Positions 8,863 to 17,012 of a DNA stretch of 64,000 nucleotides are shown one piece after another; the stretch's first letter is position 1, and each line of letters opens with the position of its first letter. Source of the DNA: Williamsia sp. CHRR-6 (GTDB lineage Bacteria; Actinomycetota; Actinomycetes; Mycobacteriales; Mycobacteriaceae); the NCBI RefSeq assembly GCF_018474015.1, contig NZ_JAHCSG010000004.1, positions 434,001 to 498,000 on the forward strand, read 5' to 3'. The position numbers were made by a program, and so were the translations under genes. The notes under the pieces are model-generated. The model was not told the DNA's origin and ran no database searches. It saw only the letters and a list, made by a program, of their open reading frames with translations.

Positions 8863-9768
8863 ATGAAATTGTTCAACAAATCGAGAAGGTTGTACGGCTT
8901 CGCCTGTGCGGTGGCCGTTCTCGGCGGCCTCGTGGCCTCCGCGCCGACGGCCGTCGCTCAGCCTGCTGCGGCGGCGCCCAACCACGCTGCCGCACCGCTT
9001 GGCGTGCTGCCACAGGAGGGTGGCTTCAACTCGTCAGCCCCCATCTATGCGGGCGACCGGATTCGAAACATCACGCAATCGACCAACGGCAATGTTGACT
9101 GCACGGTTGGAGCCGTTCTGCTGCCTGGCCCCTGGGAGATTCTCCGCAACATCTTGACCGTCGGCTTCGCCAACACTCGCTGGTTGGTGACCGCAGGCCA
9201 TTGCGGCAACGTGGGCGACAGTTTCTCGGCGGTGACTTCCGGGGAGGTCATGGGCTACATCGACAAGAAGCTCGACAATGCCGACGTCGCTTTCATCAAG
9301 GTCGAACCGGGCAGAAAAGGAAGTAAGAATTTCTACTGTGCCCCTGGATCATCCTCGATCGGATGCACCGGTGTCGGTCCGACAAGCTACTTTCCGCGGG
9401 CCAGTGGCAGGGTGACCTGCTCGCAATTCGGTCGAGACGCCCGGACTGTCCACCCGGTCAAGGGCTACGCCACCGATCTTCAAGGTGACTACCGGTACTG
9501 CGGGTCGTTCTCACCCGGTGAGCAGGTTGTGATCCCGCGGATAGAGGGCAGGGGTATCCCCAACGCGTTCTTCTCGCAGGTGCGCTACTCGCTGCCCGGC
9601 GACTCGGGATGCCCGATCTTCAGGCTCGGCGCAGACGGGGCCTACCTGGCCGGGATCACCAGCACCCGCCAGCAGGCTCTGGATCCGAACAACCCGCACT
9701 TCGGCGTCACGGCGACGAACCTCATGTTCGCGGTCGATCAGACCTACCACATCCTGGAGAAGGAGTAG
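8863..9768 (+). CDS. Secreted trypsin/chymotrypsin-fold serine protease
   Basis: This 301-residue protein has a signal peptide: a basic start (KLFNKSRRLYG), a hydrophobic core and an Ala-x-Ala cleavage zone near 30–40. The S1-type triad is visible as His113 in TAGHC, Asp141 in DNADVAF and Ser248 in LPGDSGCPIF. Cysteines at CAPGSSSIGC and near 186–205 suggest disulfides, fitting export. The domain resembles actinobacterial alpha-lytic/streptogrisin-like secreted proteases but has no long propeptide. It stands alone, with its own leader upstream and a strong hairpin downstream. Substrate is unknown. Confidence 0.88.
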   Translation: MKLFNKSRRLYGFACAVAVLGGLVASAPTAVAQPAAAAPNHAAAPLGVLPQEGGFNSSAPIYAGDRIRNITQSTNGNVDCTVGAVLLPGPWEILRNILTVGFANTRWLVTAGHCGNVGDSFSAVTSGEVMGYIDKKLDNADVAFIKVEPGRKGSKNFYCAPGSSSIGCTGVGPTSYFPRASGRVTCSQFGRDARTVHPVKGYATDLQGDYRYCGSFSPGEQVVIPRIEGRGIPNAFFSQVRYSLPGDSGCPIFRLGADGAYLAGITSTRQQALDPNNPHFGVTATNLMFAVDQTYHILEKE

Positions 9769-9775
9769 CGGCATC

Positions 9776-9816
9776 GACCAGCCAGAGTCACCCCCTCGTG
9801 GCGACTCTGGCTGGTC
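9776..9816. terminator. Strong bidirectional terminator hairpin
   Basis: A perfect 14-base inverted repeat (arms 9776–9789 and 9803–9816, 13-base loop) lies directly between the protease stop and the stop of the convergent LLM gene. It lacks a long T run, as is common in actinobacteria, but position and stem strength fit a shared terminator. Confidence 0.8.
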
Positions 9817-9843
9817 ACCGCCGTACCGCCGAGCGGGTCCGGG

Positions 9844-10653
9844 TCAGCTCTGGGAGTCGCGCCAGCGGCAGAGTTCGGCCAGTGGGGTCATGTCGTAGTC
9901 GGGGCCGTTGACGCCGACGGTGAAGAAGGTGACGCCCTCGGCCTTGAGGGCTTCGGCCTTGGCCACCAACGCTTTCAGGCCCTCGTCGGTGGGCACGGTG
10001 CGGTCGAACTCGACGCCCGCCGAGTGCTCGATCTCCGCCGCGTCCCGTCCGGCGTCGGCGCAGTGAGCCGCCAGCACGCCCGACTTGTGGCGGTATGACT
10101 CCACGTCGACGAAGTAGTGCCAGGTCTGGGCGTACTGGGCCACGAACTTCAGAGTCTTCTTCTCCCCGCCCCCACCGATGAGGATGGGGATCTGGCGGGT
10201 GGGTGCGGGGTTCAACTTGCCCCAGCGCTCCACGATCCGCGGCAGCGCGGTACCGAGATCGTTCAGACGTGAACCGGCGGTACCGAACTCGTAGCCGTAC
10301 TCGTCGTAGTCACGCTGAAACCACCCCGACCCGATGCCGAGTATCAGTCGACCGCCGGAGATGTGGTCGACCGTGCGCGCCATGTCGGCCAACAGTTCTG
10401 GGTTGCGGTAAGAGTTGCAGCTGACCAGGGCGCCGATCTCGATGCGGCTGGTCTGTTCGGCCCAGGCACCCAACATGGTCCAACACTCGAAGTGGGCGCC
10501 GTCGGGATCGCCGTACAGCGGGAAGAAGTGATCCCAGTTGAAGGCGACGTCCACGCCGACCTCCTCGGCGCGCGACACCGCGTCGCGGATCGAGGAGTAG
10601 TCGGGGGAGTGTTGCGGTTGGATCTGAACGCCGATGCGGATGTTGTGAGCCAT
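9844..10653 (-). CDS. LLM-class F420-dependent oxidoreductase
   Basis: This 269-residue luciferase-like monooxygenase fold protein has the bacterial luciferase/F420 pattern. IRIGVQIQPQHSPDY is strand 1. NWDHFFPLYGD is the F420 region with Asp-His. EIGALVSCNSYRNPELLADMARTVDHISGGRLILGIGSGW is the typical family core, and IPILIGGGGEKKTL closes it. It presumably uses reduced F420, a cofactor of Mycobacteriales. The substrate cannot be predicted. It has no operon partner, and the next gene (polymerase IV) is divergent. Confidence 0.88.
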   Translation of the reverse strand: MAHNIRIGVQIQPQHSPDYSSIRDAVSRAEEVGVDVAFNWDHFFPLYGDPDGAHFECWTMLGAWAEQTSRIEIGALVSCNSYRNPELLADMARTVDHISGGRLILGIGSGWFQRDYDEYGYEFGTAGSRLNDLGTALPRIVERWGKLNPAPTRQIPILIGGGGEKKTLKFVAQYAQTWHYFVDVESYRHKSGVLAAHCADAGRDAAEIEHSAGVEFDRTVPTDEGLKALVAKAEALKAEGVTFFTVGVNGPDYDMTPLAELCRWRDSQS

Positions 10654-10741
10654 GGCTTCAGGTCTACACGCGCGGCGGACGCACGCGCCAAGGTTTCCTG
10701 GTGAACAACCGTTGAACCGGGTTGCGTGTCCGGGCGCTATG

Positions 10742-10755
10742 CGAACATGTGTTCG
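10742..10755. promoter_or_regulatory. LexA (SOS) box overlapping the dinB start
   Basis: CGAAC-ATGT-GTTCG is a perfect 5+4+5 dyad that fits the core of the actinobacterial SOS consensus TCGAAC-N4-GTTCGA, missing only the outermost bases. It covers the GTG at 10749, which is itself a candidate first codon. LexA bound here would block initiation of transcription and translation of polymerase IV. Confidence 0.85.
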
Positions 10756-11933
10756 TGTCCCCGTCCATCCTGCACGCCGACCTCGACTCGTTCTATGCCT
10801 CGGTCGAACAGCGTGACGACCCCACGCTGCGTGGCCGACCGGTCATCGTCGGTGGCGGTGTGGTGTTGGCGGCCAGCTACGAGGCGAAGGCGTTCGGTGT
10901 CTGCACTCCGATGAACGGTGCGGCGGCGCTGCGGCTGTGCCCGCATGCGGTGGTGGTGCCGCCGCGATTCGAGGCGTACACCCAGGCCAGTCGCGACGTG
11001 TTCGAGATCTTCGACGACACCACACCGCTGGTCGAAGGGCTCTCCATCGACGAGGCTTTCCTGGACGTGACCGGGTTGCGCCGGATCGCCGGTGAGCCCC
11101 ACGTGATCGCACAACGGCTGCGCGCGCGGGTGGCCGCCGAGGTGGGATTGCCCATCACCGTGGGCATCGCCCGCACCAAGTTCCTGGCCAAGGTGGCCAG
11201 TGCACATGCGAAACCTGATGGGCTGCTGGAGGTCTCGCCCGACGGGGAACTGGAGTTCCTGCATCCACTACCGGTGGAACGGCTGTGGGGGGTGGGCGCG
11301 GTGACCGCGGCGAGACTCCACGACGTGGGTATCGGCACCATCGGTGACATCGCAGCGGCGGGTGAGGCGATGCTGCGGGCTGCGCTCGGTAGGTCGGCTG
11401 CGGCGCACCTGTACGCGCTGTCGATGGCGCGTGATCCGCGTCGGGTCACCACCGGGGTGCGCCGCCGATCCATCGGTTCCCAGCGCGCGCTGGGTCGGGG
11501 GCCCACCTCGCCGGCCGACCTCGACGCCGCAGTGATCGCCATCGTCGACCGGCTGGGGCGCCGGCTGCGCCACGCTCATCGGGTGGCGCGAACCGTGGTG
11601 CTGCGTCTGCGGTTCGGCGACTTCACCTGCGCCACCCGCTCCCACACGCTGACTGAGGCGACCGCAGCCACCGACGTCATCTTGTCGGCGGCGCGGCGTC
11701 TGCTCGCCGACGCGATGCCGCTGGTGGGCGAGCGTGGCTGCACGCTGATCGGGGTGTCGTTGGGCAACCTCGACACCGACGACGCGGTGCAGCTGGTGCT
11801 GCCGTTCGCCCAGACCGACGCCCTCGATGCGGCGCTCGACGATCTGCGTGATCGCTTCGGTGCCGGCGCGCTCACCCGGGGAGTGCTGCTGGGTCGCGAA
11901 CCGGGAATGGAGGTGCCCAAGCTGGCCGACTGA
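10749..11933 (+). CDS. dinB: DNA polymerase IV (Y-family translesion polymerase)
   Basis: This is a Y-family polymerase of about 394 residues. Palm motifs ADLDSFYASVEQ and SIDEAFLDV carry the metal-binding acids; ITVGIARTKFLAKVAS and GVGAVTAARL (helix-hairpin-helix) follow. The little-finger domain ends with QLVLPF, a clear beta-clamp binding peptide near the C-terminus. The start is uncertain: GTG at 10749 (reading MFVSPS) or GTG at 10755. No Shine-Dalgarno is present, so a leaderless message is likely. The LexA box over the start predicts SOS induction, unlike M. tuberculosis dinX/dinP as usually described. It bypasses lesions with low fidelity. Confidence 0.93.
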   Translation: MFVSPSILHADLDSFYASVEQRDDPTLRGRPVIVGGGVVLAASYEAKAFGVCTPMNGAAALRLCPHAVVVPPRFEAYTQASRDVFEIFDDTTPLVEGLSIDEAFLDVTGLRRIAGEPHVIAQRLRARVAAEVGLPITVGIARTKFLAKVASAHAKPDGLLEVSPDGELEFLHPLPVERLWGVGAVTAARLHDVGIGTIGDIAAAGEAMLRAALGRSAAAHLYALSMARDPRRVTTGVRRRSIGSQRALGRGPTSPADLDAAVIAIVDRLGRRLRHAHRVARTVVLRLRFGDFTCATRSHTLTEATAATDVILSAARRLLADAMPLVGERGCTLIGVSLGNLDTDDAVQLVLPFAQTDALDAALDDLRDRFGAGALTRGVLLGREPGMEVPKLAD

Positions 11934-11965
11934 GTTCATGACTGTGGGCAACGTGCCATCGTCGG

Positions 11966-13249
11966 ATGTCCTACGGTGTGCGGGTGGCATCACACCGACG
12001 CGGCATCGTGGCCGCCATCGCAACCGTCTTGACCGCTGGGTCACTGGCCGTGCTGACCCCCGGCGGACCTGCCGCAGCGGCCCCGGTCGATCGGTTCTAC
12101 TTGCCGCCGACCGCGCTGCCCGCAGACGCCGGCGCCGTGGTCAAGACACGGCCCACCGCGGTACTTCTGCAGATCCCGGCGTTTCCACGGCCGTTCCCGG
12201 GGGCCGCACGCACGGTGATGTACACCTCCCGGTTGCAGGACGGCACGCCCACCGCGGTCACCGGCACCTTCATCGAGCCGTTCGTGCGGTGGCGGGGACG
12301 CGGCCCACAGCCGACGGTGGTGATGGCTCCGGGAACGGTGGGACAGGGCGATCAGTGCGCGCCGTCGAAGTTGATCGCGACCAGCGTCGGCATCGACCCG
12401 AGCAAACCGAGCATCGGACTGAACTACGAGATCCCCTTCGCCACAGCGTTGTTGGCCTCTGGCTACAAGGTCTTCATGACCGACTACATCGGTCTGGGCA
12501 CCCCGGGCGTACACACCTACGTCAACCGCGTGGAGGAGGCGCACGCCGTGCTCGACGGGGCGCGGGCCGCTCTGCGGCTGGGCCGGGCGCCGTCGAATGC
12601 GCCGGTCGCGTTCTGGGGTTACTCGCAGGGCGGCGGTGCCAGCGCCGCGGCGGCCGAACTCGCGTCGACCTACGCCCCTGAGCTGAACGTGAGGGGCACC
12701 TACGCGGGTGCGCCGCCGGCTGATCTGGTCAAGGTGTTGGCGCGCGTCGACGGCAGCTCCATCTCCGGGGTCATCGGGTACACCGTCAACGCGCTGCTGG
12801 CCCGCTACCCCGACCTGCGGCCCATCATCGCCCGCGAGGCCAGCCCGTCGGGTCGGCGTGTGTTGGCGCAGCTGGCCGGCGATTGCGTCGGTGACACCGC
12901 GCTGCGGTTCGGGTTCCGATCCACCCGCGAGCTGACCACGGCACGTCAGCCCCTGTCGGCTCTGGTGGCCCGCTACCCGCAGGTACTGAAGGCGATCGAC
13001 GAGCAACGCATCGGTCGGCTGAGGCCCAACGCACCAGTCCTGGTGGACACCGGTGTCAACGACGACATCATCCCGCACGGGCAGGTGCTGACGCTGGTGT
13101 CGGACTGGCGGGCCAAGGGTGCCGACGTTCGGTTGATCACCGACACCACCCCACCGATCTTCCCGCGGTTGGCCCTCAATCACGCGCTGCCATATTTGTT
13201 GAGTGCTGCACCCGCGCTGCAGTTCCTGCAGGCCCGATTCAACGGGTGA
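11966..13249 (+). CDS. Secreted lipase/esterase (LIP-family alpha/beta hydrolase)
   Basis: This 427-residue exported hydrolase has a signal peptide (SHRRGIVAAIATVLTAGSLAVLTPGG…AAAA). It resembles the actinobacterial secretory lipase family, with FYLPPTALP, TVVMAPGTVGQGDQCAPS and MTDYIGLGTPGVHTYVN. The nucleophile elbow is GYSQGG, the acid lies near DTGVNDDIIPHGQ, and the catalytic His is probably in the final LNHALPYLLS. The GTG at 11984 is an alternative start. It presumably hydrolyses lipid esters outside the cell, and has no clear operon partner. Confidence 0.85.
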   Translation: MSYGVRVASHRRGIVAAIATVLTAGSLAVLTPGGPAAAAPVDRFYLPPTALPADAGAVVKTRPTAVLLQIPAFPRPFPGAARTVMYTSRLQDGTPTAVTGTFIEPFVRWRGRGPQPTVVMAPGTVGQGDQCAPSKLIATSVGIDPSKPSIGLNYEIPFATALLASGYKVFMTDYIGLGTPGVHTYVNRVEEAHAVLDGARAALRLGRAPSNAPVAFWGYSQGGGASAAAAELASTYAPELNVRGTYAGAPPADLVKVLARVDGSSISGVIGYTVNALLARYPDLRPIIAREASPSGRRVLAQLAGDCVGDTALRFGFRSTRELTTARQPLSALVARYPQVLKAIDEQRIGRLRPNAPVLVDTGVNDDIIPHGQVLTLVSDWRAKGADVRLITDTTPPIFPRLALNHALPYLLSAAPALQFLQARFNG

Positions 13250-13289
13250 CCGTGTCACGTCGGCACCGACCGTGGCCGTTGGCCGTGGG

Positions 13290-14795
13290 TCACCCGCGCC
13301 AGGGGTCATCAGTTGCACTGGGGCCACGTCGTTTTCGCTGACGGACCTGCTCGAGCAGTTCGTCGGGATGGTGTAGGTGGTTGACGCGAGGGGTTCGGGT
13401 GGGATCGATGTGTGCTGGGGCGATCCATCCGACGCGGCCTCGGTAGGGGCCGGATTTCATGATGGTGGTCGACCATTGGTGGGGCCCGGCGCCGATGGTG
13501 GCGTGGTGGCTGGGGCAGGCGGACGCGAGATTGTTGATGTCGGTTGCGCCGCCGTTCGACCAGTCGGTGTCGTGGTGGGCCTGCACCCAGGATGAGGGCA
13601 GGCAGCAGCCGGGTTTGGTGCAGCCTTTGTCTCGGATGTCCAGCATGATTCGTTGGGCGTGTGAGGCGAGTCGCTTGGTGCGGCCGAGGTAGAGCGGTTG
13701 CTCCTGGAGGTCCATCACGGCGAGCCAGGCGTGGTTGTGGCCGGCGAGTTCCACGGCATCGGCGACGGGGATGGTGCCGCCCGAGGGGGTGGTGACCACT
13801 CCGGTCATGCGTTCGAGCTTGTCGATGGGTATGGTGATGACGACCTGGGCGGGCGAGCCTTTGCTGCTACCGAGGGCTCCGGTGGCGATGATGTGCGTGA
13901 GCATCGCCGAGAACGCATCGTGGCGTCGTTGGGCGGGTGATCGCAGGTCGGTGCGGGCGGCCTCGTCGGGGTCGGTCGGGCAGGGATCGTCGGGGTTGTG
14001 TTTGCCGGGTGCGGCCCAGGTGTCGAGCAGGACGTCGAGTTTCGCGCGGGTTGCGGGATCCAGTGTCGCGGTCAGCTTCGACATCATTTGTGCGTCTTGG
14101 GGACTCAGCGTCAGCGCCCGGTGGCGGGCGCGGTCGGATGGTTCGGTCAGTTGCCCGTCAGGGTCGAGGTGAGCCAACAGTCGGTCGCCCAGCATGCGGA
14201 TCTCGCGGGGCCGGAAGCAGGTTGCGGCTTCGGCCAGTGATGCCGCCGCCGAGGCCCGTTCGTCGTGGTCGACGGCAGCGGGGATCTTGTCGTACACAGA
14301 CAAGACGGTGTCGGCGGCCGCCTCGCTGATCACGCCGGCCCGCACGCCAGCGGCGAGGTCTGGGTGGACAGGTGGCCGCTGGTCTCCTGTCAGTGTTCGC
14401 ATCGCGACGATCGCGGTGGTGATCCGCATGCGGCGGGCCGCCTCGGCCGGGGACAACCGGAGCTCGTCGATCAACAGATCTCTACCGTTCCGGTGTCCCC
14501 AACGGGTGTCGAAGCCACGATCGGAGATCTCCACCAGCGCCTCGGCGGACGCGGCGACCGCTTTACGAGCCAGACGCTCGATGCCGTGCACCAGCGTCCG
14601 CAGTTCGGCCTCGTCGAGCTTGGTCAGTTCGGAGTCCAGCAGGCGGTCGAGCAGGTTCTCCGCGAGCTGCAGGTGAGTCACTGCGGTGACTGGCACATCG
14701 GCAATCGCAGTCAACTGTTGCTCACCCCCCGGCGTCGCGACGACCGAGCACGTACTCGATCTGCTACTCCGTACTGTACCACAATATACGAACAC
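13290..14795 (-). CDS. DUF222/13E12-repeat HNH endonuclease family protein
   Basis: A 501-residue protein has an N-terminal DUF222 (13E12) helical domain, about 50–320, and a C-terminal HNH nuclease. In the HNH region, CTKPGCCLPSSWVQAHHDTDW supplies zinc cysteines and the catalytic His-His, followed by NNLASACPSHH. The family is very common in Mycobacteriales and several M. tuberculosis members are LexA-controlled. Here the first GTG at 14795 lies inside a LexA box, with AATAAT (14809–14804) at −10 distance, so a leaderless start is plausible. A TTG at 14714 after GGGGGG is the alternative. Function is unproven; a DNA-damage or mobile-DNA role is presumed. Confidence 0.85.
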   Translation of the reverse strand: MFVYCGTVRSSRSSTCSVVATPGGEQQLTAIADVPVTAVTHLQLAENLLDRLLDSELTKLDEAELRTLVHGIERLARKAVAASAEALVEISDRGFDTRWGHRNGRDLLIDELRLSPAEAARRMRITTAIVAMRTLTGDQRPPVHPDLAAGVRAGVISEAAADTVLSVYDKIPAAVDHDERASAAASLAEAATCFRPREIRMLGDRLLAHLDPDGQLTEPSDRARHRALTLSPQDAQMMSKLTATLDPATRAKLDVLLDTWAAPGKHNPDDPCPTDPDEAARTDLRSPAQRRHDAFSAMLTHIIATGALGSSKGSPAQVVITIPIDKLERMTGVVTTPSGGTIPVADAVELAGHNHAWLAVMDLQEQPLYLGRTKRLASHAQRIMLDIRDKGCTKPGCCLPSSWVQAHHDTDWSNGGATDINNLASACPSHHATIGAGPHQWSTTIMKSGPYRGRVGWIAPAHIDPTRTPRVNHLHHPDELLEQVRQRKRRGPSATDDPWRG

Positions 14796-14802
14796 ACGTT
14801 CG
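14789..14802. promoter_or_regulatory. LexA (SOS) box at the start of the DUF222-HNH gene
   Basis: CGAAC-ACAC-GTTCG, followed by A at 14803, is a perfect 14-base dyad matching the SOS box. It sits at the same place relative to a GTG as the dinB box at 10742–10755: GTG plus TTCG form the right half-site. A −10-like AATAAT lies just upstream on the minus strand. Confidence 0.85.
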
Positions 14803-14804
14803 AA

Positions 14805-15026
14805 TTATTCTCGAGGCTGGGACGAGGCGCCACGGCGTCCGCTGAAGGCGGGGCCGCCGAAATACAGCCGCACCTTCACTGTGTGCACGCAGCTTCCGTT
14901 GCCAAGGGCGAGGCTCCCCGTGACGACTATGTCGCCGATGCTGACAGCACCAGCGTCGCGCGCATGCTCGGCGACGGCCTTGGTGATCTGTTGGCTCAGT
15001 TGCGGACCTCGGAGGTCGGCTGGCAA
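14805..15026 (-). pseudogene. Small open frame, possible macro-domain-like remnant
   Basis: Between the HNH gene and the MFS remnant (14796–15069) the minus strand encodes up to 73 residues. They include a helix (ITKAVAEHARDAG) and GDIVVTGSLALGNGSCVHTV, which faintly recalls the GDVVVT…VIHTVG core of ADP-ribose-binding macro domains. It is far too short for a whole domain and ends in low-complexity residues. It could be a decayed fragment or chance. Confidence 0.2.
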
Positions 15027-15069
15027 CTCACATCGAAATGTCGCCTCGTTGCTTTTCGCGATACAGCAA

Positions 15070-15555
15070 TTATGTGCGGTCAGGCGAGACGGGTATCTGT
15101 GGGCCCGGATGAGTGAGGCCGGTCTGGTGTTGCGCCGGTCTGCGATGTGTCAGCCACCAGGTGACGGCGACTCCCATCCCGACCATGGTCGTGGTGCCGA
15201 GGCCCGCCAGCACCAACCCGCCCGCCGGGCCCAGCACGGCCACCACCGGGGCGCCGATCAGATACCCGCACAACATCGCAGCGGTGTTGACCGAACCCAT
15301 TGTCGACAGGGCACGTGCCCGCGCCGAATCAGCCACTGCGTGAACGATGACGAGGCGGATTGCTGCTACCTGTGCTGCGTTGGCGGCACCAGCGAAGCTG
15401 AAACACAACCCAGCGAGCCACGGACTCGGTACCAACCCTGCAAGCAGGAGTCCGAAACCCATTGCCACACCAGCCGCGACCAGGCTTCGTTGGGCTCCGG
15501 CGTGCGTCACTCGTGCGCCCAAGCGGGAGCCGACCAGGTGTCTCTGCCTCGACAT
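15070..15555 (-). pseudogene. C-terminal half of an MFS transporter (truncated remnant)
   Basis: 161 residues with four or five hydrophobic segments look like the last half of a major facilitator protein. The motif GSRLGARVTHAG looks like the loop starting transmembrane segment 8. The following segments (LVAAGVAMGFGLLLAGLV, SFAGAANAAQVAAIRLVIV, LGPAGGLVLAGLG) belong to the second six-helix bundle. The N-terminal half should lie to the right but is replaced by the VapBC pair, so this is most likely a gene truncated by insertion or deletion. An intact small membrane protein is less likely. Confidence 0.55.
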
Positions 15556-15572
15556 CAGCGTCGGCGCGATGC

Positions 15573-15588
15573 GGTGATGCGGTGATGC
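15573..15588. repeat. Tandem 8-base repeats in front of vapB, candidate operator
   Basis: GGTGATGC occurs twice in tandem at 15573–15588, preceded by a degenerate copy (GCGATGC). The block ends just before a −10-like TACGAT at 15589–15594. Six bases later is the GTG at 15601, so the message is probably leaderless. Repeats at this position fit binding by the ribbon-helix-helix antitoxin. Confidence 0.4.
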
Positions 15589-15600
15589 TACGATGTTGTG

Positions 15601-15861
15601 GTGCGTACCACTCTAGACCTCGACCCGGTGGTGCTCAGTGCCGCCCGTGCGAAGGCAGCTGCCGAGCACATCTCCCTGGGCAAGGCCGTATCCGAGCTCG
15701 CGCTCTCCGGCCTCAAAGCGCCGCGCGCACCGCGCAGTGCGCCATCGGGTTTCCCGGTGCTGTCCGGCGTCCCCGGACGTCCAGTCACCGACGAGCTGGT
15801 GGCGTCCTACCGCGATCACGAGATCGACGGCGACGAAGCGGACGACGACGGTGTTGCTTGA
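15601..15861 (+). CDS. VapB-like ribbon-helix-helix antitoxin
   Basis: The 86-residue protein begins with the RHH strand and two helices (RTTLDLDPVVLSAARAKAAAEHISLGKAVSELALSGL), then a flexible tail with PSGFPVL and an acidic end (HEIDGDEADDDG) suited to toxin neutralisation. GTG at 15598 is an equally possible start. The stop overlaps the VapC gene by 11 bases, giving translational coupling. Such antitoxins bind both their PIN toxin and the operon promoter; the tandem repeats just upstream fit that. Confidence 0.82.
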   Translation: MRTTLDLDPVVLSAARAKAAAEHISLGKAVSELALSGLKAPRAPRSAPSGFPVLSGVPGRPVTDELVASYRDHEIDGDEADDDGVA

Positions 15862-16270
15862 CGTCAACGTGCTGCTCGCCCTGACGTGGGACCAGCATGT
15901 TCATCATGTGATGGCGCACGAGCGGTTCGCCGAGCTGGATGCCTGGAGCACGTGCCCCGGCACCGAGGCGGGGCTGCTTCGGCTGCTGTTGACCGAGCGG
16001 GTGGTGGGCCGAAAGGTGACCGGCGGCGAGGCGCTCGGGCAGCTGGACGCGATGCGGCGGGTGCCGGGGTGGAGCTTCCTGGCCGATGCGGGCTCGCTCG
16101 CGGCACCTGTGATCGACACCCGCGTGCTGATGGGGCGCCGACAGGTGACCGATCTTCAGCTCGTGAACCTGGCGGCTTCCAACGACACGAAACTCGCGAC
16201 GTTCGACGCCACGATCGAGGGTGCGCTCGTGCCCGCGGATCGGCGCTGGGTCACCGTGTGGAGCGGGTGA
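15851..16270 (+). CDS. VapC PIN-domain toxin
   Basis: The 139-residue PIN RNase starts at a GTG inside the vapB 3' end. It shows the first acidic residue in VLLDVNVLLALTW, a glutamate in CPGTEAGLLRLLL, and the third and fourth positions in VTDLQLVNLAASNDTKLATFD. This matches the VapC branch with TDLQLVNLA near the end, which cleaves tRNA or rRNA in known members. The frame upstream of 15851 is a shadow of vapB. All four acidic positions seem intact, so the toxin is probably active. Confidence 0.87.
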   Translation: MLLDVNVLLALTWDQHVHHVMAHERFAELDAWSTCPGTEAGLLRLLLTERVVGRKVTGGEALGQLDAMRRVPGWSFLADAGSLAAPVIDTRVLMGRRQVTDLQLVNLAASNDTKLATFDATIEGALVPADRRWVTVWSG

Positions 16271-16821
16271 CGCCGAGTTCGACGGTCTCCACCAACGTCA
16301 CCTGATCGGGCGCGACCGTATCCGGAAGGAAGGCATAGCCCTCGGGTGCGATGACGAGGCTCCCGCCGCCAAGGGTCTACGGACGCACTGAATCCCAGCA
16401 GCCGGCACATGTCAGCGGCCGGGGAAATCCGATCGACGCCGGCCGACGCGGGGCCTGCGGTGCTGACATGTCGCTCTTTCAGCGGACCCACCGCCGCGGC
16501 CGCGATGGCCGCGACCGCGAGTCCCAGCGCCACCCACGCACCGGAATTGCTCAGCCACCCGGTGGCCGCGTCGTCGATCCACCATCCGCGTACTGCGACG
16601 GCGAGGACACCGATCAGCGCGAGTGGCCCGGCCGGGGCGGGGGCGACGATGAGGCCGGGGACCATGAACCGCAACGCCATGACGGCGAAGAACACCAAGA
16701 GGAACAACGACGAGGCCCAGCCGGCAGGAGTCGTCGCGGTCACTCCGATGAGGATGTGGGCCAGGACGATTGCGATCCAGATGCCCGGCCAGGCCCGGGT
16801 CACCACCCCTGCAAGAGTCAT
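16156..16821 (-). CDS. Small polytopic membrane protein with doubtful C-terminal extension
   Basis: The first 130 residues form four clear membrane segments (WPGIWIAIVLAHILIGV, ASSLFLLVFFAVMALRF, PAGPLALIGVLAVAV, GAWVALGLAVAAIAAAAVG) with a WWIDD loop, resembling unnamed actinobacterial integral membrane proteins. After PLKERHVSTAG the frame runs on for about 85 Arg-rich residues, through the amidotransferase-like remnant and antisense to vapC. That part is unlikely to be real. The natural gene probably ended near 16420 and lost its stop. It may start at 16860 instead. No function can be assigned. Confidence 0.4.
   Translation of the reverse strand: MTLAGVVTRAWPGIWIAIVLAHILIGVTATTPAGWASSLFLLVFFAVMALRFMVPGLIVAPAPAGPLALIGVLAVAVRGWWIDDAATGWLSNSGAWVALGLAVAAIAAAAVGPLKERHVSTAGPASAGVDRISPAADMCRLLGFSASVDPWRREPRHRTRGLCLPSGYGRARSGDVGGDRRTRRHPLHTVTQRRSAGTSAPSIVASNVASFVSLEAARFTS
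16251..16410 (-). pseudogene. Possible remnant of a class II glutamine amidotransferase
   Basis: The minus strand has an ATG at 16410 reading MCRLLGFSAS. This is the characteristic start of YafJ/EgtC-type class II amidotransferases, in which Cys2 is the nucleophile. The frame then loses sense. In another frame, 16251–16370 reads a protein-like tail including GGGSLVIAPEGYAFLPD, which could be the far C-terminus of the same gene. I read this as a gene with most of its middle deleted. Chance similarity of ten residues cannot be excluded. Confidence 0.3.
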
Positions 16822-16945
16822 CCGAACGCCGCGAGTGCCCGTGCACCCGATGATGCCCAATACACACCCCGAGCGCGACCGGCGTGACGGTCATGGACGC
16901 GAACCGGAGGCGGCGGGCGTCCCCGGCTACCACACAGGGATACAA

Positions 16946-16985
16946 CACAGGCCCGCATCGGTGCGAAACCGGTTGCGGGCCTGTG
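16946..16985. terminator. Terminator downstream of ino1
   Basis: A perfect 12-base inverted repeat (16946–16957 with 16974–16985) contains an inner CGGT/ACCG stem and a GCGAA loop. CTTTT follows on the plus side. It lies 27 bases beyond the ino1 stop and separates ino1 from the decayed region to the left. Confidence 0.85.
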
Positions 16986-17012
16986 CTTTTACAGTGTGAG
17001 GTGTCCTGGCTG

